NCBI GenBank assembly: GCA_035641235.1 | Contig: DASQUP010000012.1 | Location: 1-8,044 of the forward strand | Length of the DNA stretch: 8,044 bases | Direction: 5' to 3' | DNA from: DASQUP01 sp035641235 | GTDB lineage: Bacteria > Actinomycetota > CADDZG01 > WHSQ01 | Shown: one piece after another, positions 1 to 5,722 of the stretch | How positions within the stretch are numbered: the first letter of the stretch is position 1 | Layout: every line of letters begins with the position of its first letter | Position numbers and translations under genes: made by a program | Notes under the pieces: generated by a model | Told to the model about the DNA's origin: nothing | Database searches by the model: none | The model's input: only the letters and a program-made list of their open reading frames with translations

Positions 1-426
1 GTGACCCAGGAGGAGCTGGCCCACCGCCTGGGGGTGGACCGCACGGCGGTGGCCAAGATCGAGGCAGGCCGCCGGCGCGTTAGTGCCCCCGAGCTGGCCC
101 GCCTGGCAGACGCGCTCGGCTACCCCATGGAGTGGTTCCTCTCCGGGTCCGGCCCCCGGACGATCGCGGAGCTCAGGAGCCGCAGGCGGCAGATCCTCGC
201 TGTCGCCCGGAAGCACGGAGCCAGCAACGTGCGGGTCTTCGGCTCGGTAGCCAGAGGGGAAGCGGACGCCGCCAGCGACATCGACCTGCTGGTCGACATG
301 GCGCCCGGGCAAAGCCTCCTCGACCTCGCCGCCATGAAGCTCGATCTGGAGCGTCTGCTCGGTCGGCCCGTGGACGTCGGCACCAAGCTCCGGGAACGCA
401 TTTCGGTCGAGGTCGTTCCCCTGTGA
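1..426 (+). CDS. mntA: MntA-type nucleotidyltransferase antitoxin fused to XRE helix-turn-helix (5' partial)
   Basis: Antitoxin of a type VII toxin-antitoxin pair. Known MntA proteins transfer AMP from ATP to a tyrosine of the HepT toxin and so silence it. Residues 1-48 are an XRE/Cro-type helix-turn-helix (TQEELAHRLGV, then a recognition helix around TAVAKIEAGRR). Residues 54-141 are a minimal nucleotidyltransferase domain. Its signature GS-x10-DxD is intact (G81, S82, D93, D95), with a likely third carboxylate at D125. The window begins with a GTG that reads as a start, but XRE domains normally have one more helix before TQEELA, so the true start is probably upstream and the gene is cut by the edge. 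The stop overlaps the hepT start (GTGA), so the two are co-translated. Inference: the added DNA-binding domain lets the antitoxin repress its own operon, whereas classic MntA is a stand-alone enzyme. Confidence 0.9.
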   Translation: MTQEELAHRLGVDRTAVAKIEAGRRRVSAPELARLADALGYPMEWFLSGSGPRTIAELRSRRRQILAVARKHGASNVRVFGSVARGEADAASDIDLLVDMAPGQSLLDLAAMKLDLERLLGRPVDVGTKLRERISVEVVPL

Positions 427-755
427 GGGGAGATCGGGATCGCCTGGCCGACATCCTGGAGGCACTCGCGCGTATCCGCAGACACGCGACGGGCCGGGAG
501 TCGTTCGCTGCCGATGAGTTGGCCCAGACCTGGGTCGTTCACCACCTTGAGATCTTCGGCGAGGCCGCTCGGTCGCTGTCCCAGGAGGCTCGCAGCCGGT
601 CCGAGGGCGTTCCCTGGGCAGAGATCATCGCCATGCGGAACGTTCTGGTTCACCGGTACTTCGAGGTCGACGTGGAGCAGGTCTGGAGGGTCGTCGAGTC
701 GCTCCCGGATCTGGAGACGAAGATACGCGCACTGATGGGCGAGCTCGAAGCCTGA
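423..755 (+). CDS. hepT: HepT-like toxin, HEPN domain (DUF86) ribonuclease
   Basis: Toxin partner of the preceding gene, 110 aa, the usual size for HepT/DUF86. HEPN toxins cleave RNA through a conserved R-x4-6-H-x-Y motif. Here it is intact as R72-NVLV-H77-R-Y79, and the tyrosine is the residue that MntA AMPylates in studied systems. The helix HHLEIFGEAARSLS (residues 40-53) matches the family's conserved GEA segment. The GTG start at 423 is chosen because it overlaps the upstream stop as GTGA and gives the normal family length. A longer in-frame reading back to 132 would lie inside the antitoxin gene and is not needed. No catalytic residue is missing, so the toxin looks active. Seen: motif, length, overlap. 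Inferred: cytoplasmic RNase activity controlled by the neighbour. Confidence 0.93.
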   Translation: MRGDRDRLADILEALARIRRHATGRESFAADELAQTWVVHHLEIFGEAARSLSQEARSRSEGVPWAEIIAMRNVLVHRYFEVDVEQVWRVVESLPDLETKIRALMGELEA

Positions 756-776
756 TCCGCTCCTTGCCATAGCGGA
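756..776 (+). terminator. Small hairpin just after hepT stop
   Basis: A perfect 6-bp inverted repeat (TCCGCT at 756-761, AGCGGA at 771-776) with a 9-nt loop starts directly after the hepT stop codon. There is no T-tract. It may end the toxin-antitoxin transcript or protect its 3' end, but it is short. Confidence 0.3.
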
Positions 777-854
777 CTCATGACGAACCGTGGGACTGGG
801 ATGACTCGTCGAACCATTCCGCAAAGACCGCGTGCGCCGACGCTCCGCAGCGCT

Positions 855-873
855 GTGCGCGAGGGGTGCGCAC
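855..873. repeat. GTGCGC/GCGCAC inverted repeat beside the tRNA-Arg fragment
   Basis: A perfect 6-bp inverted repeat (GTGCGC 855-860, GCGCAC 868-873) lies 18 nt before the 54-bp tRNA-derived repeat. GTGCGC also occurs at 832 and 899, and again at 989 (GTGCGCC). It could be a hairpin, or an arm-type protein-binding site near an attachment site. The sequence does not decide between these. Confidence 0.3.
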
Positions 874-891
874 CACGGCGTAAGCATCTCT

Positions 892-945
892 GCAGGTCGT
901 GCGCCCGGAGGGACTCGAACCCCCAGCCTTCTGATCCGTAGTCAG
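892..945 (-). repeat. tRNA-Arg 3'-half fragment, left copy of 54-bp direct repeat (putative attL)
   Basis: These 54 bases are identical to 6154-6207, in the same orientation. They contain the last 46 nt of tRNA-Arg(ACG) (anticodon loop, 3' anticodon stem, variable loop, T arm, 3' acceptor strand, discriminator) plus 8 nt of 3' flank. After 945 the identity stops, so no functional tRNA is present here. A weaker match extends further left: CCACGGCG at 873-880 corresponds to 6134-6141, with 11 versus 12 unmatched bases in between. Tyrosine-recombinase elements commonly insert at tRNA 3' ends and leave exactly this kind of displaced fragment at the far end. The attachment-site role is inference; the repeat is directly seen. 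Confidence 0.8.
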
Positions 946-950
946 GCTGG

Positions 951-1011
951 CCTGAGCGCTGTGCGGCCTTCACGGGCGTGCAAACGGTGTGCGCCCCGTC
1001 AGACGCTCAGG
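951..1011. repeat. Nested inverted repeats next to the tRNA fragment
   Basis: An 8-bp perfect outer inverted repeat (CCTGAGCG 951-958 with CGCTCAGG 1004-1011) encloses a second pairing, ACGGGCG (972-978) with CGCCCCGT (992-999, one bulge). The block occupies most of a 52-base stretch that interrupts the tRNA-like sequence. It may be a foldable insertion, a recombination site or chance pairing in GC-rich DNA. Confidence 0.35.
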
Positions 1012-1019
1012 TCCGCTAC
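998..1019 (-). pseudogene. Probable degraded 5' part of tRNA-Arg (D-arm remnant)
   Basis: GTCAGACGCTC at 998-1008 matches 11 of 11 bases of the intact tRNA-Arg (6203-6213). It is followed in the same order by GTCC and GCTAC, which match the D-loop and the 5' end of the D-arm with a deletion of about six bases. It continues where the 3'-half fragment at 892-945 stops, after a 52-base interruption flanked by GTCAG on both sides (941-945 and 998-1002). This suggests that the left locus once held more of a tRNA-Arg copy. Confidence 0.4.
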
Positions 1020-1074
1020 CTCGAATCCCTCAGTATTTTGGACCTTGGGGCTGGCCCAGGAGTGTCCTCTTCGT

Positions 1075-1111
1075 CTCAGGCCCCTCCGGCGGTCTCGAAG
1101 ACAAGCCTGAG
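1075..1111 (-). terminator. Candidate terminator of the HD-protein transcript
   Basis: Outer 7-bp perfect inverted repeat CTCAGGC (1075-1081) / GCCTGAG (1105-1111), with a nested 4-bp stem GTCT-CGA-AGAC (1092-1102). It lies about 40 nt beyond the stop of the minus-strand gene ending at 1152. No T-tract is visible. Apart from this, 1021-1151 shows nothing recognisable. Confidence 0.35.
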
Positions 1112-1151
1112 CAGCGACGTTCCTCTGCAAGGAGCTGACGCGAATGCACTG

Positions 1152-1874
1152 TCAATCATCGAAGGGGGCGGCACGAATTAGCCATCGGATCCCAAGGCGA
1201 GAGTACAGATGGGCCCGGGATCCTGGATGGTGGTGCTCCCGCCGAAACAGTTCCGCGAACCCCTCCTTGGCTGCCTCGCGGGGGAACCGGCCGAGGACCC
1301 AGGCCCTGGCGCCCCGAGTAAGCGCCCAGAAACCGATTCCGAGAACATCGAGTTGGCTACCTCGGGAGAGCAGCTCCGCCTCAGCACCGTCTCTCCTCCG
1401 GACCTGAGGATTCATGTGCAAAGTGATGGCTTCTTCCGTCTTTCTGGAGCGTTCCTCCGGCCACCCGGCGGACAGACAGATACGCCGCGCCTGCTTAGCC
1501 CCGACCAGAGTGAAGCACGCCGGCGGAGCGGGACCTCGGTGCGCCTCCGACAAACCGACGTCGTGTAGCAGGCAAGCGACATACAGAACCGTGTGATCAA
1601 CCGCTATTCGATCTCGAGCGGCGAGAATGCTGGCCCACGTGTAGGTGCGACGGCTGTGACCAATCAGGAAGGAGGGGGTGAGGCGCCTGCAGAGCTTCTC
1701 GGCCTCGTCCTGCGCCTTTAGGCTGGCCGAATCCTCATCGGGAGGCCGGAGATGGCGCTCGCTAACCTCCCGGAACCCGCGGAGCAACCCAAAGCGACCA
1801 AGAATCCGCTCGGGAACCCCCTTACCGAGAACGAGAACCAACTGTCCAACCAGAGGAGGGTAGTCGCGTGGCAC
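1152..1874 (-). CDS. HD-domain metal-dependent hydrolase, cyanamide-hydratase-like
   Basis: Protein of 240 aa in the HD superfamily. The metal-binding signature is complete: H73 in GHSRRTYTWASILA, H104-D105 in CLLHDVGL, H153 in ITLHMNP and D176 in SQLDVLG. The HSRRTY segment and the spacing resemble the cyanamide hydratase (DDI2-like) branch more than HD-GYP or nucleotidase branches. The substrate is unknown; cyanamide itself is only one member's substrate. The GTG start at 1874 is preferred because AAGGG sits 7 nt upstream. The frame stays open to an ATG at 2018, but that would overlap the upstream membrane-protein gene by 95 nt. TTG codons at 1940 or 1937 are also possible and would add the well-formed stretch LAWTRETKG. 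It probably forms an operon with the membrane protein 49 nt upstream (ending at 1924). Cytoplasmic; no signal peptide. Confidence 0.8.
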   Translation of the reverse strand: MPRDYPPLVGQLVLVLGKGVPERILGRFGLLRGFREVSERHLRPPDEDSASLKAQDEAEKLCRRLTPSFLIGHSRRTYTWASILAARDRIAVDHTVLYVACLLHDVGLSEAHRGPAPPACFTLVGAKQARRICLSAGWPEERSRKTEEAITLHMNPQVRRRDGAEAELLSRGSQLDVLGIGFWALTRGARAWVLGRFPREAAKEGFAELFRREHHHPGSRAHLYSRLGIRWLIRAAPFDD

Positions 1875-1923
1875 GAGCTTGCCCTTGGTCTCGCGCGTCC
1901 ACGCCAGCGAGCCAACCCGGCCC

Positions 1924-2784
1924 TCACCCGGCGCCAACAACCTTCTCGTCCCAGTGTTCTTTCGTCTGAACGATCCAGTAGACGGCGAAGAGCCCGATCT
2001 CGTAAGCCTCCAACGCAAAGACAGTGTGTTCGTCGAAGACCCGAGTCAAGGAGATGATGAGGCCGCCAAGGGCCATCAAGGCCGGTATCGCCAGGTAGAC
2101 CCAAACCAACCCCCTGTCTCCCTCACGGCGGTGATGGATCGCGTGCGCGATGATTGCGACGCCCAGGAGAACGATCAGGACGACGGCCGACCAGCCGTGA
2201 GCCCTCGAGTAGAAGTCGTCCCAGTTCTCGATCAGCCACCAGCCGAAGAGCAGCAACACGAGGGTGACGCCCAGTGATAGTCGCACTCCCAGCTCCCTCA
2301 GCGGACCGTCTCGGTCTACCAGAGCGATGACCAGCGCGATTCCCAGCCCAATCAACCCGGCGATCAGTAGCGCGTAGAAGTTGTTGTCGATATTCGTTAC
2401 GACCCAGTTGGCAAGCGAGCCGTCTTCCTGGACCGGAAGTGGGCTGGGGGCGACCGACCAGCAGCGCCCAACATCTGTGGTCGGAGCAACAGCTACCACG
2501 GGGGCAAGCATGCCCGCGATGTTGAGAGAGGCATCCTCCGCGGTTGTCCGTCCCTTGTATACGATCAGAGCGAGGCCTATCGCAATCATGAATCCGACGA
2601 AGATCGCTCGGACGGGCGTGTAATAGTAGGCACTAATCGACGTCTGGAAGCAATCGACCTTGTCGCGCTCGATCGCGATCGCAACGGCCAAAAGTACTAC
2701 CGCACCGATTATCCCGATACGCAGATAGCGGTAAGTCTTGCGAACATCTTCGCTTGTCAGCTTCTCCGGCTGTCCTGGTGCCAT
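1924..2784 (-). CDS. Uncharacterised eight-helix membrane protein
   Basis: Protein of 286 aa that I do not recognise as a named family. About eight hydrophobic segments are visible, near residues 22-39, 58-76, 86-101, 135-156, 164-185, 198-217, 226-246 and 256-273. A conserved-looking block, SISAYYYTPVRAIFVGF (49-65), lies ahead of helix 2. Two cysteines (C45, C108) flank helices 2-3 and could pair outside the membrane. The short charged tail ends KVVGAG. The ATG start at 2784 is well supported by GAGGAG six bases upstream (2791-2796). It is the first gene of a likely two-gene unit with the HD protein. GC content is near 57 % in a counted row (2641-2700), lower than the genes to its right, which hints at separate origin. 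No transporter or enzyme signature is evident, so no function is assigned. Confidence 0.8.
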   Translation of the reverse strand: MAPGQPEKLTSEDVRKTYRYLRIGIIGAVVLLAVAIAIERDKVDCFQTSISAYYYTPVRAIFVGFMIAIGLALIVYKGRTTAEDASLNIAGMLAPVVAVAPTTDVGRCWSVAPSPLPVQEDGSLANWVVTNIDNNFYALLIAGLIGLGIALVIALVDRDGPLRELGVRLSLGVTLVLLLFGWWLIENWDDFYSRAHGWSAVVLIVLLGVAIIAHAIHHRREGDRGLVWVYLAIPALMALGGLIISLTRVFDEHTVFALEAYEIGLFAVYWIVQTKEHWDEKVVGAG

Positions 2785-2799
2785 CGGTTTCTCCTCGGC

Positions 2800-2816
2800 T
2801 CGGGATTGAACCCCGA
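2800..2816 (-). promoter_or_regulatory. Leader hairpin upstream of the eight-helix membrane protein
   Basis: TCGGG (2800-2804) pairs with CCCGA (2812-2816) around a 7-nt loop, four bases upstream of the GAGGAG ribosome binding site. It may modulate translation. The rest of 2785-3056 holds no gene and no clear promoter that I can identify. Confidence 0.25.
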
Positions 2817-3056
2817 CAAGCTCCTCTGCTAGTCACCTCCCGTTTGATCCATTAGCGCCTGGATCCAGCTGCCGCTGCTACCACCTTCTCGACACGTCTG
2901 TCCCGCGGGATCTAAGGCCACTTAGTGAGACTCTTTGCATGGGCAAGAGTCGAGAAGGAAGGATGGGTGGGAGATCACGGCACAACCCGAAACATTCGGG
3001 CGCTCCTCGAACCAGGGGATCGTGGGACGGCGGCCGGTGGGGGGCGGGCTCGTCGC

Positions 3057-3938
3057 TCATCCGTACTCGACGCGGATATCGAGGTCCTCGGGGATGACGA
3101 TGTTCCTCTTGTCGCTGGTCTCGCTGGGCCGGAGGAACAGCTTCCCGTCCGCGCGGAACAGGAGTCTCAGCCCGGTGTACCGGTACCGGTACGCGCCCTC
3201 TTCTGCCGGCAGGGCCTGCTCGACCACGGGGTCCTCGAGGTACAGCCGGGAGACGCTGTAGATCGTCACGGACGGCGTCTTGTCGAGGTCCTCTTCCACC
3301 GTTCGTGCCAACGCCCTGCCCTTCACCGTGGCGTAGCGCGACACCGTCCAGAACGCGCCGAGGAGCAGGAGCACGGTCACCAAGCTCCAGGCCAGTCGGG
3401 CGGCCGACCGATCGCTACGGCGACGTCGCTCGGCTCCGCTCGGCGGAACGAGCGTGGCCGCGTACGCCAACAGCGCGACCCCCACGGTGACGCTCAGGGG
3501 AGAACCGACATAGAGGATGGCGGATGCTGTCTCCATCGGCGACAGCGCCAGGCCCACGACCAGCAGGATCGCCCCTGCGAGGACCAGGGGACCCGTGAGG
3601 CGCCGCCGCAGCGCGGGACGCTCCAGGAGGCGGCCGTGGGCCAGTACCCCGAGCAGGATCACACCCGCCGCGACGAACAGTGGCAGGAACAGCGAGCCGA
3701 TGCTCCGCAGGATGTAGTCCTGCGCCGAGAACCCGAAGAGGCTCTCGTGCAGCCCCATGCGGGCAGCTTGCTGATCGGTGCGCGCCCAGCCGAAGTAGTA
3801 GAGGAGCGCCACGATCAGTGTCGTCGGCGCCACCAGCGTTCCGAGGACGCGAAGCGTCCCCAGCATCGATCGGGTGGGGCCGCCCTCGGCGCCGTCGGTC
3901 GTCAGGGTGGCTCGCGGCGCGTCGGCTCGCGTGCTCAT
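3057..3938 (-). CDS. Uncharacterised five-helix membrane protein with extracytoplasmic C-terminal domain
   Basis: Protein of 293 aa, not a named family to me, though its overall style recalls hypothetical proteins of streptomycetes and relatives. About 28 polar residues precede five hydrophobic segments near 29-49, 78-100, 115-133, 141-163 and 183-200. A C-terminal domain of about 90 residues (201-293) follows, rich in tyrosine and beta-prone stretches such as YRYRYTGLRLLFRADG. Arginine-rich loops at 101-114 and 168-182 should be cytoplasmic, which places the C-terminal domain outside. The ATG start overlaps the stop of the upstream lipoprotein gene as ATGA, and there is no strong ribosome site of its own, so its translation is probably coupled to the lipoprotein. 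The pair likely acts together at the outer face of the membrane. Function unknown. Confidence 0.82.
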   Translation of the reverse strand: MSTRADAPRATLTTDGAEGGPTRSMLGTLRVLGTLVAPTTLIVALLYYFGWARTDQQAARMGLHESLFGFSAQDYILRSIGSLFLPLFVAAGVILLGVLAHGRLLERPALRRRLTGPLVLAGAILLVVGLALSPMETASAILYVGSPLSVTVGVALLAYAATLVPPSGAERRRRSDRSAARLAWSLVTVLLLLGAFWTVSRYATVKGRALARTVEEDLDKTPSVTIYSVSRLYLEDPVVEQALPAEEGAYRYRYTGLRLLFRADGKLFLRPSETSDKRNIVIPEDLDIRVEYG

Positions 3939-4480
3939 GGCGACGGTCCGACGGTCGGTTCGTCGCCGTCCTCGTCCTCGCCGTCGGGGCAGCGCGACGA
4001 CCCCTCGGACCTGAGGATCTCCGGCTCGAAGGACGGATCCGCCTTCCTGGCCTCGATCAGCGGCTTCAGCCAGTCGTAGACGACGTCACGCGGACAGCTC
4101 CCCTCGAGCTCCGGGGTGCCGATGCGATCGAACGCCTCGATCGCAGGGTCCCACTCCCCGAGGCATACATGGGCGGCGCTCCGGTAGAGTTCCACGGCGT
4201 CCGCGCCGTGCTGGGCGGCGACCTCGGCGGGCCAGCGTTCGGCTGCCTCCTTCAGCTCCTGGCACTGGCCGGCGGCCAGCAAGTCGTACGCGTCGTCATC
4301 GGCGGGGAACATCGGATCCGTCGGACCGCCGGCCGGCAGCGCCACCTCCTCGGGCCCCTCGGTGGTCTCCTCCGAGTCGCCGCCTCCGCCCTCGCCGATG
4401 CCCGGGGACCCCTCCTCACCGCACGAGGCCAGCATGAGGGCGACGGCGAACACGGCCGTCGACGTCAACCGCCTCCCCAT
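3935..4480 (-). CDS. Secreted lipoprotein, helical, cysteine-bearing
   Basis: Protein of 181 aa with a clear lipoprotein signal: MGRR, a hydrophobic stretch (residues 6-17) and lipobox LASC with C20 as the lipidated residue. A flexible Gly/Glu/Asp-rich linker (21-62) follows. A helical domain (about 63-155) has segments reminiscent of tetratricopeptide-like repeats, for example YDLLAAGQCQELKEAAERW and LYRSAAHVCLGEWDPAIEAF. The acidic tail is residues 165-176. Four further cysteines (C73, C106, C129, C164) could form two disulfides outside the cell. The ATG at 4480 is chosen over an in-frame ATG at 4534 because it places the signal peptide at the N-terminus and has AGGGGG upstream. It is first in a coupled pair with the five-helix membrane protein (ATGA overlap). 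It is divergent from the gene at 4632, 151 nt away. Role unknown. Confidence 0.83.
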   Translation of the reverse strand: MGRRLTSTAVFAVALMLASCGEEGSPGIGEGGGGDSEETTEGPEEVALPAGGPTDPMFPADDDAYDLLAAGQCQELKEAAERWPAEVAAQHGADAVELYRSAAHVCLGEWDPAIEAFDRIGTPELEGSCPRDVVYDWLKPLIEARKADPSFEPEILRSEGSSRCPDGEDEDGDEPTVGPSP

Positions 4481-4544
4481 GGACAACCCCCTGCCCCTCC
4501 GAGCGCCAGGGACGATCGGGGAGATGATACGCATGCGTCCCTTC

Positions 4545-4565
4545 GGCCGATAGCCCCAGTCGGCC
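4545..4565. promoter_or_regulatory. Inverted repeat in the divergent intergenic region
   Basis: GGCCGA (4545-4550) and TCGGCC (4560-4565) form a perfect 6-bp inverted repeat, 9 nt apart, between the divergent lipoprotein and membrane-protein genes. Nearby are two similar motifs, CGATCGGGGAG (about 4513-4523) and CGATCGGGGGAG (about 4572-4583). It could be an operator serving both directions. No convincing -35/-10 pair was found. Confidence 0.3.
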
Positions 4566-4631
4566 TAGGGGCGATCGGGGGAGGCCGCGCCCCCTTGCCC
4601 GGACGGCAGGAACGCCTGATACTCCCGTGCC

Positions 4632-5558
4632 GTGCCCCGAGGTCGTTCGGACCGCACCCCTCCATGGCAGCATCCGGTCGGGGTCCTCGTCCTCGGGCTC
4701 GGTGGGTTCCTCGCCGGTGTCGGGCTCCTGTTGATCGGAGCGCCCCAGACCGAACGGAGTGAGGACTTCGTGCGATCGGCGGGGTTCGCCCCGTGGGCGA
4801 CGGTCATCGGAGCGCAGACCGCGTTCTGGCTGCTGGTCGCCGGTCCCCTGTGGTCCGATGTGGTCTCCGCGTGGCGACGGGCCAGGATCGGTCGCTCGGC
4901 GACGGCGGCCCTCGCCGGCGCGCTCGTCGTGATCCTGGTGGTGTTCCCGATGCTCTCGCTGGCGCGGGAGATCCCCTGGCCTCTGTGGGGCCACCAGCCC
5001 AAGGTCCGCCTGCTGACCCTCGTGGGCGGCCTCCTGGTCGGGGTCCCGGCCCTGTCCGGCATAGCCCTCGTCCAGCAGCGGGTGCGACGCCGACAGACCG
5101 AGCCGATCGACGCGGACGACGTCCGGTTCGAGGTTGAGGCGCGGTCCGAGGTCCTCCGGTACCTCGTCGTGGCCGGTGCCGTCATCGGACTGGCGGTCCT
5201 CTCCGCCGGCGCCTTGCGGAGGGCCACGGTGCCGACGTTCGTGCGTGAGGACCGGTTCCCTGCGGAGGGGGTCCTGCTCTACGGGGCGTTCTTCACGGGC
5301 CTGCTTCTCCTGGTCTATGTCCCGGCGCATCTCGCGCTGAAAGGTCTCGGCGTCAAGGTCCGCGACCACTACTTCCCGATCTCGGGCATGCCCGATCCAA
5401 GCTCGGATTCGCTCAAGGGATGGGTGGACAAGCGCGCCACACTGGAGACCCTGCTGCAACTGAACGTCACCCCGTTCCAGCAGCTCCAGACCAGCCTCTT
5501 CATCCTCGCCCCACTACTGTCGGCGATCCTCACGTCCCTGGTCCCCAAGCCCGGGTGA
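4632..5558 (+). CDS. Uncharacterised multi-pass membrane protein
   Basis: Protein of 308 aa with about seven hydrophobic segments (near 16-37, 53-73, 88-108, 123-143, 172-190, 210-230 and 287-303). A charged loop (145-168, RRRQTEPIDADD and following) separates helices 4 and 5. A soluble stretch of about 55 residues (232-286, including the SLKGWVDKRATLETLLQL block) precedes the last helix. I do not recognise the family. GTG at 4632 is the first possible start after an in-frame stop at 4617, and no good ribosome binding site precedes it, so the mRNA may be leaderless or nearly so. It is divergent from the lipoprotein gene across 151 nt and may share its control region, which makes a joint envelope function plausible but unproven. 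GC (68 % in a counted row) matches the lipoprotein pair and not the HD operon. Confidence 0.8.
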   Translation: MPRGRSDRTPPWQHPVGVLVLGLGGFLAGVGLLLIGAPQTERSEDFVRSAGFAPWATVIGAQTAFWLLVAGPLWSDVVSAWRRARIGRSATAALAGALVVILVVFPMLSLAREIPWPLWGHQPKVRLLTLVGGLLVGVPALSGIALVQQRVRRRQTEPIDADDVRFEVEARSEVLRYLVVAGAVIGLAVLSAGALRRATVPTFVREDRFPAEGVLLYGAFFTGLLLLVYVPAHLALKGLGVKVRDHYFPISGMPDPSSDSLKGWVDKRATLETLLQLNVTPFQQLQTSLFILAPLLSAILTSLVPKPG

Positions 5559-5563
5559 GTCGC

Positions 5564-5592
5564 GGCCGGCACCCCCTGGCGGGCGTCCGGCC
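5564..5592 (+). terminator. GC-rich hairpin after the membrane-protein gene
   Basis: GGCCGG (5564-5569) and CCGGCC (5587-5592) form a perfect 6-bp stem, 6 nt after the stop at 5558. The loop can pair partly with itself. There is no T-tract, which is common for actinobacterial terminators. Confidence 0.4.
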
Positions 5593-5635
5593 TGGAACGC
5601 GGTTACTGGAGCGCGTGAACCAGTCAGGTGGCCGA

Positions 5636-5665
5636 TTGACCGCTCCCCCACCGGCTCGCTACGGT
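5636..5665 (+). promoter_or_regulatory. Candidate housekeeping promoter of the amidase gene
   Basis: TTGACC (5636-5641), an 18-nt spacer and TACGGT (5660-5665) match the actinobacterial TTGACn / TAnnnT pattern. The expected transcript start is near 5672, giving a leader of about 50 nt before the ATG at 5723. A 7-bp inverted repeat (CCAGTCA 5620-5626, TGACTGG 5666-5672) flanks the -35 and touches the start point, so it could be an operator. Confidence 0.45.
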
Positions 5666-5722
5666 TGACTGGCTTGCGGCTTGCCGGGACGAGGCCGTCG
5701 TTGACCAAGAGGGGGCGGAAGC

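Noticed and set aside
120..887. Minus-strand reading frame of 255 codons over the toxin-antitoxin genes
   Set aside because: It is antisense to two genes with intact catalytic motifs. The translation is compositionally biased with no recognisable fold.
1875..2018. Upstream ATG (2018) as start of the HD protein
   Set aside because: It would overlap the membrane-protein gene by 95 nt with an unlikely basic N-terminus. GTG 1874 has a ribosome site at suitable spacing. TTG starts at 1940/1937 remain possible.
2800..2816. T-arm-like sequence (GGGGTTCAATCCCG on the minus strand), possible tRNA
   Set aside because: The T stem fails to pair in the tRNA register, and no acceptor or anticodon arm is found nearby. 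It is kept only as a small hairpin.
2925..4079. Long plus-strand reading frame (384 codons) opposite the lipoprotein/membrane-protein pair
   Set aside because: It is antisense to two well-supported genes. Its translation is rich in Arg, Gln and Gly without domains, typical of a GC-rich shadow frame.
4481..4534. In-frame ATG at 4534 for the lipoprotein
   Set aside because: It would put 18 extra residues before the Arg-Arg start of the signal peptide. ATG 4480 gives a standard lipoprotein signal.
4546..4552. GCCGATA as a second sigma-28-like -10 element before the gene at 4632
   Set aside because: No TCAAG/TAAAG-like -35 is found at the right distance. It is part of an inverted repeat instead.
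4416..5459. Long minus-strand reading frame (347 codons) opposite the membrane protein at 4632
   Set aside because: Its low-complexity Arg/Asp/Gln/Gly translation has no domain, and it also overlaps the lipoprotein signal-peptide region. The plus-strand frame has clear transmembrane segments.
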